64,000 nucleotides of DNA from Devosia sp. A16 (GCF_001402915.1 NZ_CP012945.1:3263501-3327500); one strand, 5' to 3'; shown: positions 1-8,745, numbered from the stretch's first letter. A program made the numbers and translations. Notes: generated from the letters alone by a model not told the origin.

Positions 1-1
1 A

Positions 2-1315
2 AAGGCGCCGGACTGGGGCATTATCGGCGCCTCGCTCCGCCGCCCCGATACCCGCGACGCGCTGGCGCCGCAGGATTTCCTCTACACCCTCGCCATTCGG
101 GATGCGTCGGGCACCACGCCGCGCATCATCGGCTCGATTGTCGATGTGCTCGACGCCAATACCCAGCGGGCCCAACTGATCGAGACCATGGCCGATCCGG
201 CGATCCGCATCGTGTCGTTGACTGTCACCGAGAAGGGGTACTGCCACGATCCCTCGACCGGCGAGCTCGACGAGGAACACCCCGATATCGTCCACGATCT
301 CGCGCACCCCGACACACCGATCAGCGCGCCCGGCATCATCGTTGCGGCTCTCGAACTGCGGCAGCAGCGCGGCCTTGGCCCGTTCACCGTGATGAGCTGC
401 GATAATCTGCCCTCGAACGGCAAGACCGCCGGCCGCATCGTGCGCCGGCTCGCCGAGTTGCGCGGCCTTGGCGAGGCCTTCACCCGCTACGTCGAGACTG
501 TGCGTTTCCCCTCGACCATGATCGATCGGATCGTGCCGGCCACCACCGACGCCGACCGCGCCATCGTCGCCGAGCTCACGGGCTTCGACGATGCCTGGCC
601 GATCATGACCGAACCCTTCACCCAATGGGTGATCGAGGACGATTTCCCTGCGGGACGACCGCCGTTCGAAACCGTCGGCGCAGAGCTCGTGGAGGACGTC
701 GAGCCGTTCGAACTGATGAAGCTCCGCATGCTCAACGGCAGCCACTCGACCATGGCCTATCTCGGCTATCTCGCGGGCTATCAATACGTCAACGAAGCCA
801 TCGCCGATCCCGGCATTCTGAAGCTGGTGCATGGGCTGATGACCGAGGAGGCGATGCCGACCCTGCCGATGTCGCGCTCGACCCTCGAAGCCTATCGCGA
901 CCAGTTGCTGGCCCGCTTCGCCAACCCGGCGCTCAAGCACCGCACCTGGCAGATTGCCATGGACGGCACGCAGAAGCTGCCGCAGCGCCTGCTCGGCACC
1001 ATCCGCGACCGGCTCAAGGCGGCGCAACCGTTCCCGCGCCTCGCTCTCGGCGTCGCCGCCTGGATGCGCTACGTCACCGGCATCGACGAAGCCGGGCAGC
1101 CCATCGAGGTGAAGGACCCGCTGGCAACGCGGTTACGCGAGATCGCCGACCGGGCAGGTCGGGACCCGGCGAAGCTGGCGGACGGCTTGCTTGCGGTGAC
1201 CGAAGTCTTCGGCACTGACCTCGCGCAGGTCGCGGTGTTCCGCGATACCGTCACCAACCACCTGAAATCGCTGCTGGATAACGGCGTCAAGGAAACGGTG
1301 CGGCGGCTGGGCTGA
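2..1315 (+). CDS. Mannitol dehydrogenase family oxidoreductase (5' partial)
   Basis: NAD-dependent polyol/uronate dehydrogenase of the mannitol 2-dehydrogenase / fructuronate reductase family, which interconverts a ketose or keto-uronate and its sugar alcohol. The frame is open from base 2, so the first 50-60 residues, which carry the Rossmann GxGxxG, lie outside the window; 437 codons remain of a usual 480-500. Visible family motifs are VTEKGYCHD, the SCDNLPSNG segment, and KLRMLNGSH, which matches the catalytic K-x4-N-x2-H pattern. Which substrate it uses (mannitol, arabinitol, fructuronate) cannot be decided from the sequence. The next gene is on the same strand 115 bp downstream. Confidence 0.9.
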   Translation, partial: KAPDWGIIGASLRRPDTRDALAPQDFLYTLAIRDASGTTPRIIGSIVDVLDANTQRAQLIETMADPAIRIVSLTVTEKGYCHDPSTGELDEEHPDIVHDLAHPDTPISAPGIIVAALELRQQRGLGPFTVMSCDNLPSNGKTAGRIVRRLAELRGLGEAFTRYVETVRFPSTMIDRIVPATTDADRAIVAELTGFDDAWPIMTEPFTQWVIEDDFPAGRPPFETVGAELVEDVEPFELMKLRMLNGSHSTMAYLGYLAGYQYVNEAIADPGILKLVHGLMTEEAMPTLPMSRSTLEAYRDQLLARFANPALKHRTWQIAMDGTQKLPQRLLGTIRDRLKAAQPFPRLALGVAAWMRYVTGIDEAGQPIEVKDPLATRLREIADRAGRDPAKLADGLLAVTEVFGTDLAQVAVFRDTVTNHLKSLLDNGVKETVRRLG

Positions 1316-1430
1316 CCTGCCACGCATCGCACCAGGTGGTGCCTGCCCTCGGCGCCATCACTCCATTGCAGCCGTTGACGCGCGGCGGGTTTTGAGGCCC
1401 TCTGCACAAGTGCTTTGGGGGGACACGGGC

Positions 1431-1769
1431 ATGCACAAGCTATTGATCGGTATCGCTATCGCCGTGCTCTGGTGCGGAACGGCCAATGCGGCAGGCGTGT
1501 CGAGGGGGCCCTGCGAGACCCCTGAGATCATCGACTACATAAAGACCAGCCTCAAGAACATGAAGTCCGAGAACGGCGAGTCCTTCGCCAGGTACCTCGG
1601 TGACAACTCCAGGCTTGCCGCCAGCACCATGTCGGCGGACGCCAGGGGCTTCGTCTGCAAGGTCAACGTCAGCGTGGTATTCGGTGGCAACACCCAGAAG
1701 ATCAGGGGGCGGTTCGTTTACCGTGAGTTCTCCGGCAAGCGTGCCAGCGTGACCTTCATCCCGTTTTAG
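1431..1769 (+). CDS. Small secreted protein of unknown function
   Basis: A 112-residue protein. The chosen ATG is preceded by a G-rich ribosome binding site; an in-frame ATG at 1392 would put 13 polar residues before the signal peptide and is less likely. Residues 1-20 (LLIGIAIAVLWCG core, ending TANAA) look like a Sec signal peptide, so the mature protein of about 90 residues should be periplasmic. It has two cysteines (in GPCETP and GFVCKV) that could form a disulphide. I do not recognise the family. It stands alone between the dehydrogenase and a repeat-rich gap. Confidence 0.65.
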   Translation: MHKLLIGIAIAVLWCGTANAAGVSRGPCETPEIIDYIKTSLKNMKSENGESFARYLGDNSRLAASTMSADARGFVCKVNVSVVFGGNTQKIRGRFVYREFSGKRASVTFIPF

Positions 1770-2017
1770 AGCGTTTCACGGCCAGGTTGATCGGCTGGGG
1801 AGATTGAGGGACCTCAGCACCACCTTATGGGGTCTATCACCGGGTCATCCCCGCGAAAGCGGGGACCTCCGTTTGCGATGGCGCGTGGGGGCAAGAAAAC
1901 AGAGGTTCCCGCTTTCGCGGGAATGACCCGGCGGTTAGGCACGGGCGGGCCAGCCCCTAGGGTCAGTGCCTTCGCAGCTACGACGGACGATGAATCAGTC
2001 CAGCGGTGAAATGCTCT
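1768..2017. repeat. Composite palindromic intergenic element
   Basis: The gap between two genes is framed by near-complementary arms, AGAGCGTTTCAC at 1768-1779 and GTGAAATGCTCT at 2006-2017 (11 of 12 pair). A second palindrome is nested inside. It looks like one repeat inserted in another, or a mosaic extragenic element; the first arm overlaps the end of the upstream gene and may also terminate it. Confidence 0.5.
1840..1931. repeat. Palindromic repeat, GTCATyCCCGCGAAAGCGGG type, copy 1
   Basis: Inverted repeat with arms of about 35 bp and few mismatches, built on CCGCGAAAGCGG, starting CCGGGTCAT and ending ATGACCCGG. A second copy with the same arms is at 3217-3304 and a related variant is at 17542-17621. 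This is a dispersed extragenic palindrome able to form a long hairpin; no coding content. Confidence 0.85.
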
Positions 2018-2028
2018 AGACGGGCGGC

Positions 2029-3186
2029 CTAGAGCCGCCCCTCCATCGCCCGGTCGAAAATCTCGAGCGCCAGTTTTTTGGTCAGTTCCACCGGGTTGCC
2101 GCCTGCCGTCGGGTCGACGATCGCCATTTCGCCGATCAGTTCGCGTTTCTCGCCGCTCACCTTGAAGTCCTTCAAGGTGTTGGGAACGCTGAGCTTGGCG
2201 CGCAACGCGTTGATGGCGCGCAGGAACGCATCGAAATTCGGCGACAACCCGCAATAGGCGGCGAGCCTGGCGATTTTGGCTTCAATGGCGTCGCGGTTGG
2301 CCACCAGCACATAGGGCATGAACACCGCATTGGTCATGCCGTGATGCGTGTCGTAAAGCGCCCCCACCGGATGGCTCAGCGAGTGGATGGCGCCCAGCCC
2401 CTTTTGGAAGGCGGTCGCGCCCATCGCCGCCGCGCTCATCAGGTGGCCGCGCGCCTCGATATCATTGGGGTTCTCCACCACCTTGGGCAGGTTCTCGAGC
2501 GCCAGCCGCACGCCCTCCACCGCAATACCGTCGGCCAACGGATGGTAGCCTTTGGCGCAATAAGCCTCGAGGCAATGCGCCAGGGCGTCGAAGCCGGTGC
2601 CGACGGTAATGAAGGTCGGCATCCCCACTGTCAGTTCGGGGTCGGCGATCACCACCTTGGGCATCATCAAGGGATGGAAGATCACCTTCTTGGTGTGGGT
2701 CGTCTCGTCGGTGATCACCCCGGCGCGGCCGACTTCCGAGCCGGTACCCGCAGTGGTCGGCACCGCGACGATCGGAAAGATCCCCTTGGGGTCGGCGCGG
2801 GTCCACCAGTCGCCGATATCCTCGAAATCCCACATCGGTCGGGTCTGCCCCGCCATGAAGGCGATGACCTTGCCGGTATCCAGCCCCGATCCGCCACCGA
2901 AGGCGATCACCCCGTCATGCCCGCCCTTGCGCAACACCTCGATGCCGGCATTGACGTTGGCCGAGATCGGGTTGGGTTTGACGTCGGCGAACACCCCGAC
3001 CTCGAACCCGGCATCGCGCAGCAGCTTCAGCGTGTTCTGCGTCACCGGCAGGTTGACCAGTCCGGCATCGGTCACCAGCAGCGGCCGCGCGATGCCGGTC
3101 GTCTTCAGCGCCTCCGGCAGTTCGGCAATGCGGCCCGCGCCGAACTTTACCGCGGTGGGATAGTTCCAGTTGGCCTTGGTCGTCAT
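2029..3186 (-). CDS. Iron-containing (group III) alcohol dehydrogenase
   Basis: A 385-residue NAD(P)-dependent alcohol dehydrogenase of the Fe-ADH family. Visible are the nucleotide-binding GGGSGLDTGK, the PTTAGTGSE segment, and the metal-ligand region with FDALAHCLEAY and HSLSHPVGALYDTHHG. The start at 3186 was chosen because the longer frame to 3225 runs into a palindromic repeat and would add low-quality residues. It is the last gene of a minus-strand group with an aldehyde dehydrogenase, a glutamine-synthetase-like ligase, a permease and an amidohydrolase. In that setting it may oxidise the hydroxyl of a gamma-glutamylated amino alcohol (inference). The 158 bp before it hold repeat copy 2, so co-transcription is not certain. 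Confidence 0.9.
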   Translation of the reverse strand: MTTKANWNYPTAVKFGAGRIAELPEALKTTGIARPLLVTDAGLVNLPVTQNTLKLLRDAGFEVGVFADVKPNPISANVNAGIEVLRKGGHDGVIAFGGGSGLDTGKVIAFMAGQTRPMWDFEDIGDWWTRADPKGIFPIVAVPTTAGTGSEVGRAGVITDETTHTKKVIFHPLMMPKVVIADPELTVGMPTFITVGTGFDALAHCLEAYCAKGYHPLADGIAVEGVRLALENLPKVVENPNDIEARGHLMSAAAMGATAFQKGLGAIHSLSHPVGALYDTHHGMTNAVFMPYVLVANRDAIEAKIARLAAYCGLSPNFDAFLRAINALRAKLSVPNTLKDFKVSGEKRELIGEMAIVDPTAGGNPVELTKKLALEIFDRAMEGRL

Positions 3187-3216
3187 GTTCCCGGTCTCCC
3201 GATTCCCAGTTACCCA

Positions 3217-3304
3217 CCGGGTCATTCCCGCGAAAGCGGGAACCTCTGTTTACGTCCCACCATCCCCAAAACGGAGTTTCCCGCTTTCGCGGGGAAAGAC
3301 CCCC
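3217..3304. repeat. Palindromic repeat, same family, copy 2
   Basis: Starts CCGGGTCATTCCCGCG and has the same CGCGAAAGCG palindromic core as the element at 1840-1931, with a different loop. It sits between the aldehyde and alcohol dehydrogenase genes, where the hairpin could affect mRNA processing or stability. Confidence 0.85.
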
Positions 3305-3344
3305 GAGGGTGGCACCAGTTGCGCCCCAACGACGAGGCGGCGCT

Positions 3345-4727
3345 TCACACCTTCCTCAGGTGATAGCTCTTTGGCTGCGTCAGGTTGGCGTAGCCGATCT
3401 CGCTCAGCGCGCCGCCCTTGCCGGTTTCCTTGACCCCGGTCCACACCAGCGCCGGATCGAGATAGTCGCAGCGGTTGGCGAACACCGTACCGGTTTCGAC
3501 CTTGCTGCCGATCTTGGCCGCAGCCTCCAGATCCTCGGTCCAGATCGAGGCGGTGAGTCCATATGGGCTGTCGTTCATCAGTTCGATCGCTTCGGCGTCG
3601 TCACGCACCTTCATGATGCCGACCACTGGCCCGAAGCTCTCTTCCCGCATCACCGCCATCTGGTGGTTGACGCCGGTCAGCACTTCCGGGGCGAGATAGG
3701 GCGAGCTCTCCTCATCGAGCTCGTGCCTGGTATTGAGATGCGCCTTGGCGCCCTTGCGCAGCGCCTCGAGCGTCTGCCCCCGCACCAGGTCGGCGAAGCG
3801 CGGCGTCGCCATCGGCCCGACCATGGTGTCGGCGTCGAGCGGGTTGCCCAGCGTCCAGCCTCTGGCATTCTCGACGAAATCCTTGACGAAGCGGTCATAG
3901 ACCGACGCGTGCACATAGATGCGCTCCACCCCGCAGCAGCTTTGCCCGGAGTTGAAGAACGAGCCGTCGACCAGGTTCTCTACCGCGTGGCTGAGGTTGG
4001 CATCCTCGCGCACATAGGCCGGGTCCTTGCCACCGAGCTCCAGCCCCAGCGTCGCGAAGGTCCCCGCCGCCGCGCGCTCGATCCGCCGCCCGCCTTCCAC
4101 CGAACCGGTGAAATTGATGTGGTCGATCTTGCCCGAGCCGATCAGCTTTTCAGTGTCGGCATGGTTCAGCACCAGGTTCTGGAACAGTCCGTCCGGCATC
4201 CCCGCCGCCTGGAACGCCTCGGCGAAGCGCTCGCCCACCAGCAGCGTTTGCGAGGCGTGCTTCAAGATCACCGCGTTGCCCGCCATCAGCGCCGGCACGA
4301 TGGTGTTGATCGCCGTCAGGTAGGGGTAGTTCCACGGCGCGATCACCATCACCGTGCCCAGCGGTTCGCGCGCGATCCAGCGCTCGAAGCCCGGCTTATC
4401 CGGCCGCAGCGACGGCTTGAGACTCTCCTCGGCAATGCCGATCATGTAGCGCGAGCGCTCCTCGACGCCGCGCTTCTCGCCGCCGAAACGCACTGGCCGG
4501 CCCATCTGCCAGGCCAGTTCCGGCACGATCTCGTCGTTCTTGGCGAGGAGCGCGTCGAGGAAGTGCTCGAGGAACTTCACCCGCTCCTTGACGGTGACTT
4601 CACCCCAGACCTCGCGGGCCCGCCGGGTCCTGGCCACCGCGGCGTCGATTTCGGCGCCCGTCGCGACCTTGCGCTCGGCATATACGCGCCCATCGATGGG
4701 CGAGACGATCTGGACCCTGTCGGTCAT
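3345..4727 (-). CDS. NAD(P)-dependent aldehyde dehydrogenase
   Basis: A 460-residue aldehyde dehydrogenase superfamily enzyme oxidising an aldehyde to the acid. The PWNYP segment, the general-base Glu in LELGGKDPAY, and the catalytic Cys in GQSCCGVER are all present; length is near the family norm (about 450-500). It starts 28 bp after the glutamine-synthetase-like gene on the same strand, so the two are almost certainly co-transcribed. By analogy with puu-type gamma-glutamyl pathways it would act on a gamma-glutamylated aldehyde intermediate (inference); a general betaine- or succinate-semialdehyde-type enzyme is the alternative. Confidence 0.92.
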   Translation of the reverse strand: MTDRVQIVSPIDGRVYAERKVATGAEIDAAVARTRRAREVWGEVTVKERVKFLEHFLDALLAKNDEIVPELAWQMGRPVRFGGEKRGVEERSRYMIGIAEESLKPSLRPDKPGFERWIAREPLGTVMVIAPWNYPYLTAINTIVPALMAGNAVILKHASQTLLVGERFAEAFQAAGMPDGLFQNLVLNHADTEKLIGSGKIDHINFTGSVEGGRRIERAAAGTFATLGLELGGKDPAYVREDANLSHAVENLVDGSFFNSGQSCCGVERIYVHASVYDRFVKDFVENARGWTLGNPLDADTMVGPMATPRFADLVRGQTLEALRKGAKAHLNTRHELDEESSPYLAPEVLTGVNHQMAVMREESFGPVVGIMKVRDDAEAIELMNDSPYGLTASIWTEDLEAAAKIGSKVETGTVFANRCDYLDPALVWTGVKETGKGGALSEIGYANLTQPKSYHLRKV

Positions 4728-4755
4728 CTGTCACCTATATGGTTGTGCCGGAGTT

Positions 4756-6117
4756 CTAGCTGCGCTCGAACCCGCGCTTCAACTCCCAATCGGTGACGCG
4801 TCGGTCATACTCGAACTGCTCCCAGTTGCCGGTGTGCACATAGTGGCCGATCACCGGCTCGCCGAAGGCTTCGCGCAGCATGGTTGAATTCTGCATGGCG
4901 GCCAGTGCGTCGCGCAGCGTCTTGTGCACTTCGCGCAGTTTTTCGCCGACATAGGCGTCGCCGGTGAAGGCCGGCTCCAGCGGCAGCTTGTCCTCGACGC
5001 CCTTGAGGCCCGCTGCGATCAGCGCCGCATAGGCGAGATAGGGGTTGAGGTCGGCCCCGCCGATCCGACATTCGACCCGCACCCCCTTGGTGTTCTCGCC
5101 GCAGAGCCGGAAGCCGGCCGTGCGGTTGTCCGACGACCAGATCGCCTTGGTCGGCGCGAAAGTGCCGGCCTGGAAGCGCTTGTAGGAGTTGATGAACGGC
5201 GCGAGGAAATAGGTGATGTCGCCGGCATAGGTCAGCAGCCCCTGCATGAAGTGCTTCATCAGGTCGGACATACCGAGCTGGTCCTTGCTGTCGACGAAGG
5301 CGTTCTTGCCGCCCTTGGCGAGGCTCATGTGGATGTGGCTCGACGAGCCGGCGAGCCCGAAATCCCACTTGGCCATGAAGGTAATGGCTTTGCCGTGGGC
5401 GTGCGCGATCTCCTTCATGGCGTTCTTCATCACCACATGCCGGTCCGCCATGGTCAGCGCGTCGGCATAACGCACGTTGAGCTCTTCCTGCCCCGGGCCC
5501 CATTCGCCCTTCGAATTCTCCACCGGAATGCCGGAAGCCTGCAGTTGCCGCCGCATGGCGCGCAGCACCCCTTCCTCCTTGGTGGTCTGGAAGATGTGGT
5601 AATCCTGGATGTAGTAGCCGGCGGTGGTGAGGTTCTTGTAGCCCTTGTCCCAGGCCGAGCGGAAACTCTCGTCGAACAGGTAGAATTCCAGCTCCGAGGC
5701 GAAGTTCGCCGTCAGCCCGAGCTTTTCCAGCCGCTTCAGCTGCGCCTTGAGGATGGCACGGGGGCTGTGCGGGATCGGCTCGTGATGATGATGGTCGACG
5801 AGGTCGGCGAGGATGATGGCCGTGCCCTCGAGCCAGGCCGCCTTCATCAGCGTCGTGAGGTCCGGCTTCATGACGAAATCGCCATAGCCCTTGGCCCAGT
5901 TCGCCGCCTCGTAGCCCGGCACCGGTTCCATGTCGATGTCGTTGGCGAGCAAGTAGTCGCACCCATGCGTCTCGTCGATCGCTCCATCGAGGAAGAACTC
6001 GGCCTGGAAGCGCTTGCCGATCAGCCGGCCCTGCATGTCGGGGAATGCCACCAGCACGGTGTCGATGGTGCCGGCTTTCACGTCGGCCTTCAGTTGATCG
6101 AGCGTATAGGCGGCCAT
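4756..6117 (-). CDS. Glutamine synthetase family gamma-glutamyl-amine ligase
   Basis: A 453-residue protein of the glutamine synthetase fold, closer in visible segments to gamma-glutamylpolyamine synthetases (PuuA type) than to housekeeping GlnA: GGADLNPYLAYAALIAAGL, SSDNRTAGFRLCG and GSSSHIHMSL. These enzymes use ATP to join glutamate to an amine. The ATG at 6117 follows AGGGAG; the longer open frame to 6345 encodes Arg-rich nonsense. Flanking genes (ethanolamine-type permease upstream, aldehyde and alcohol dehydrogenases downstream, amidohydrolase first) suggest an amino alcohol such as ethanolamine as the amine (inference). A polyamine substrate is the alternative. Confidence 0.88.
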   Translation of the reverse strand: MAAYTLDQLKADVKAGTIDTVLVAFPDMQGRLIGKRFQAEFFLDGAIDETHGCDYLLANDIDMEPVPGYEAANWAKGYGDFVMKPDLTTLMKAAWLEGTAIILADLVDHHHHEPIPHSPRAILKAQLKRLEKLGLTANFASELEFYLFDESFRSAWDKGYKNLTTAGYYIQDYHIFQTTKEEGVLRAMRRQLQASGIPVENSKGEWGPGQEELNVRYADALTMADRHVVMKNAMKEIAHAHGKAITFMAKWDFGLAGSSSHIHMSLAKGGKNAFVDSKDQLGMSDLMKHFMQGLLTYAGDITYFLAPFINSYKRFQAGTFAPTKAIWSSDNRTAGFRLCGENTKGVRVECRIGGADLNPYLAYAALIAAGLKGVEDKLPLEPAFTGDAYVGEKLREVHKTLRDALAAMQNSTMLREAFGEPVIGHYVHTGNWEQFEYDRRVTDWELKRGFERS

Positions 6118-6148
6118 GGCGCACTCCCTGAACTCAGCGTTCTTGGTC

Positions 6149-6190
6149 GCGCTTCGAAGCGGAAAAGTCTGCAACTCTTCCCGAAAGCGC
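6149..6190. repeat. Imperfect palindrome in the permease-GS gap
   Basis: Arms GCGCTTCGAAGCGGAAAAGT and ACTCTTCCCGAAAGCGC are partly complementary. It lies in the 131 bp between the permease stop and the glutamine-synthetase-like start. It may lower read-through or adjust relative mRNA levels; no obvious T tract follows on the minus strand. Confidence 0.4.
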
Positions 6191-6248
6191 TCAGGTGGAC
6201 TTGTTATCGTTGGAAAAGGGGCCGCGAGCGATCGCGGCCCCGATGTCG

Positions 6249-7772
6249 CTATTTCTTGGCGTGCTCGAGCGCGAACTCTTCCTCCGGCGAGAGGATGAGC
6301 TTGTGACGGCCGACCAGCCCGAAATAGACGATGCCGACGGCGCACCAGACCACCACCCAGATCACGCCCTTGAAGAAGTTCGGATCCTGGATCTGGTAGC
6401 CGAGCGTCACCGCCGCGATGATGATCGTCAGCACCGCTCCGGGGACGCCCACCGGGCTCTTGAACGGCCGCTCGATGTTCGGCAGCTTGCGGCGGAGGAT
6501 GATGAAGCTCACCGCCTGCGCGATGTAGCTCAGCATCGCGCCGAACACGGCCATGTTGAGCAGCACAGAGCCGATGATGTCGTCACCCAGTTGCGTCTCG
6601 CCGCTGCCGCCGCCGCCATTGGCAAACCAGATCACCAGCATGACGCCGAGCCCCAGCAGCGAACCCGCGATCATCGCGAGGTGTGGGGTCTTGTAGGTGG
6701 CATGGGTTTCAGACAGCGCCGACGGGAAGTAGCCGGCGCGGCTCAGCGAATAGACCTGTCGTCCCTGCGCATACAAGATGGTGTGGAACGAGGCGACGAG
6801 GCCGATCAGCGCCACCACGCCGAAGGCGGAAGCGGCCCAGCCGACATCGGGGAACATGGCGCGGATACCGTCGAGCGCCGGCTCCAGCGAAGTGCCCAGC
6901 GCGAATGAGCCGACCCCTGCGATCGAGGGATTGAGCAGCACCACGAGAAAAGCCGAGAGCGCCAGCGTGGCAAAGCCCAGCATGATGCCGCGCGGCATGT
7001 CGCGCTTCGGATCGACCGACTCCTCGGCTGCCAGCGGCACTTGCTCGATGGCGAGGAACAGCCAGACCGCAAAGGGCAGGGTGGCGAGCACGCCGCCAAA
7101 GCCCTTGGGGAACCACTCGCCGCCGCCTTCCGGCAGCTCCGAGCCATCCGGCGCGATGTTAAGCGCCCAGCGCGAGAAGTCGATGTGCCCGAAGGCGCTG
7201 ATGTAGAAGAAGGCGAGGCCCGCCAGCGAGATCAGCGTTACCGCCAGCGTCACCTTGTAGCTCAGGGCTACGCCGAAAATGTTGAGCGCCAGGAAGATCG
7301 CGTAGAAGACGACCCATAACACCGGGTAGAGCGAGGTATCGAGCCCGGTGATCGAGCCGAAATACGCCGAAATGAACGTACAGATCACTGCCGGGGTCAG
7401 CACGTATTCGACGTTCTCGAACAGCCCCGTGACGAAGCCGCCCCATGGCCCCATCGAACTGCGCGCGAACGAGTAGGCGGCGCCGGTATGCGGCAGCGCC
7501 GGGCTCATCTCGGCGATCGAGAAGGTCAGCCCCAGATACATGATGGCAATGATGATGCCGGCGACCAGCATGCCGCCCCAGCCGCCGGTGGCAAAGCCCA
7601 AATTCCAGCCCGAGAAGTGCCCCGAGATCACCGCGCCGACGCCAAGCGCCCACAGCGACCAAATGCCGGCATAGCGCTGCAGGCCGCGTTTCTCGAAGTA
7701 GCTCTTGTCGCGGGTGGCGTATTTCACACCACCCGCCTGCGTGCCCGTGGCACTAGACGGAATGTCAGCCAT
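6249..7772 (-). CDS. APC-family amino acid/amine permease, ethanolamine permease-like
   Basis: A 507-residue integral membrane transporter with about 12 predicted helices. The N-terminal region (GVWS/GIWSLWALGVGAVISG type, FSIAEMSPALPHTGAAY, SMGPWGGFVTGLFENVEYVLTP) matches what I recall of ethanolamine permeases (Eat) within the amino acid-polyamine-organocation superfamily. The ATG at 7772 follows an excellent AGGAGGG; a TTG one codon earlier is ignored. It overlaps the end of the upstream amidohydrolase gene by 8 bp, so translation is probably coupled. It would import the amine used by the downstream gamma-glutamyl ligase. Confidence 0.88.
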   Translation of the reverse strand: MADIPSSATGTQAGGVKYATRDKSYFEKRGLQRYAGIWSLWALGVGAVISGHFSGWNLGFATGGWGGMLVAGIIIAIMYLGLTFSIAEMSPALPHTGAAYSFARSSMGPWGGFVTGLFENVEYVLTPAVICTFISAYFGSITGLDTSLYPVLWVVFYAIFLALNIFGVALSYKVTLAVTLISLAGLAFFYISAFGHIDFSRWALNIAPDGSELPEGGGEWFPKGFGGVLATLPFAVWLFLAIEQVPLAAEESVDPKRDMPRGIMLGFATLALSAFLVVLLNPSIAGVGSFALGTSLEPALDGIRAMFPDVGWAASAFGVVALIGLVASFHTILYAQGRQVYSLSRAGYFPSALSETHATYKTPHLAMIAGSLLGLGVMLVIWFANGGGGSGETQLGDDIIGSVLLNMAVFGAMLSYIAQAVSFIILRRKLPNIERPFKSPVGVPGAVLTIIIAAVTLGYQIQDPNFFKGVIWVVVWCAVGIVYFGLVGRHKLILSPEEEFALEHAKK

Positions 7773-8604
7773 CAAACCCTCCTGTGAACTGACCTGTTCT
7801 AGTCGGTGATGTAGCCGCTGCCGTGCCGCGCGACCCGAGCGCGGCGGTGAGGCAGCGGGCCAGTCGGGCGGCCCACAGGCTCACCCCTTCTGGTTCGAGG
7901 ATTTCATCGTGCCGGATTTCGATCATGGTCGCCTCGAGGCCGCGCCCGTCGCCGTGGTGCTCCAGCGTGTAGGTGACGCCGTTAAGCGCCGAATAGGGCT
8001 GATTCCAGCCGATGTTGAGCGTCGCCTCGTCGGCGGCAAGCGCATCGCGCAGCGCTGCCGTGAAGCGGTCGTCGCGCGCATGGATCAGTCCGATCGGCCA
8101 GGGCCGCGGCACGTCCTTGTAGACCGGAGTGAACGAGTGGACCGTGACCAGCAGCGTTTCGATGCCGGCAGCCCGGCGCGTCTCGAGCACGCCTTCCAGG
8201 GCGGCGTGAAACGGCGCGTGATAGGCGCCGATCCGCTCCGCCCGCTCGTTGTCGCCGATGCCGCGGTTGCCCGGAATCTCGGTGCGCTCGGAGATGACGG
8301 GGATCAGATCCGGCGCGTCATGGTCGCGGTTGCAGTCGATCACCAGCCGGCTGACCGTCGAGGCAACCAGCGGCGCGTCGAGCAACTCGCTCAGTTGCAG
8401 CGCCACCGCCATCGCGCCGGGGTCCCAGGCGACATGCATCAGCCGCTGGTGCGGCGTCAGGCCAAGGTCGCCATAGCGGTAGGGAAAGCGGTTCGAGGCG
8501 TGATCGCAGGCCAGCACGAAAGGCGAGCGCCCCTCGGCGTTGCACACCAGCACTGGCGGAATGACGCTCGCCTCTTGGCTCGCGCCGGCCTCGTGGCCCA
8601 CCAT
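7765..8604 (-). CDS. N-formylglutamate amidohydrolase family hydrolase
   Basis: A 279-residue member of the N-formylglutamate amidohydrolase (HutG-like) metal hydrolase family, with CDHASNRFP, VIDCNRD and VTVHSFTP as likely metal and catalytic segments. The start at 8604 has an AGGGG site; a TTG at 8637 is a weaker option. Family members remove acyl groups from N-acyl amino acids. Being first in this gene group, it could hydrolyse the final gamma-glutamyl-acid intermediate to glutamate plus an amino acid (inference). No other histidine-degradation genes are near, which argues against an ordinary hutG. A palindromic operator-like site lies about 120 bp upstream. Confidence 0.85.
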   Translation of the reverse strand: MVGHEAGASQEASVIPPVLVCNAEGRSPFVLACDHASNRFPYRYGDLGLTPHQRLMHVAWDPGAMAVALQLSELLDAPLVASTVSRLVIDCNRDHDAPDLIPVISERTEIPGNRGIGDNERAERIGAYHAPFHAALEGVLETRRAAGIETLLVTVHSFTPVYKDVPRPWPIGLIHARDDRFTAALRDALAADEATLNIGWNQPYSALNGVTYTLEHHGDGRGLEATMIEIRHDEILEPEGVSLWAARLARCLTAALGSRGTAAATSPTRTGQFTGGFDG

Positions 8605-8721
8605 ATACTGACCCCTGCGGAACGCGCGGCCCCACAAGCCATTGTGTCTCGGCCGCGGACCCTGCTGTTCGATCGCGCGAGGCCCTCCCGCGCCGATCGT
8701 TAACAGGCAGTTGACGGGTTT

Positions 8722-8737
8722 TTGACCGTCTGGTCAA
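8722..8737. promoter_or_regulatory. RutR/TetR-like palindromic operator
   Basis: TTGACCGTCTGGTCAA is a perfect inverted repeat (TTGACC, 4-bp spacer, GGTCAA). It closely resembles the RutR consensus TTGACC-N4-GGTCAA known from E. coli. It lies upstream of the amidohydrolase-permease-ligase group and past the 3' end of ppk2, so it most likely controls the former. No TetR-family gene is in the window. Confidence 0.6.
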
Positions 8738-8745
8738 TCCACCCG

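Noticed and set aside
7765-8604. Calling the amidohydrolase hutG of histidine degradation
   Set aside because: No hutH, hutU, hutI or hutF gene is nearby, and the gene is coupled to an amine permease and ligase instead.
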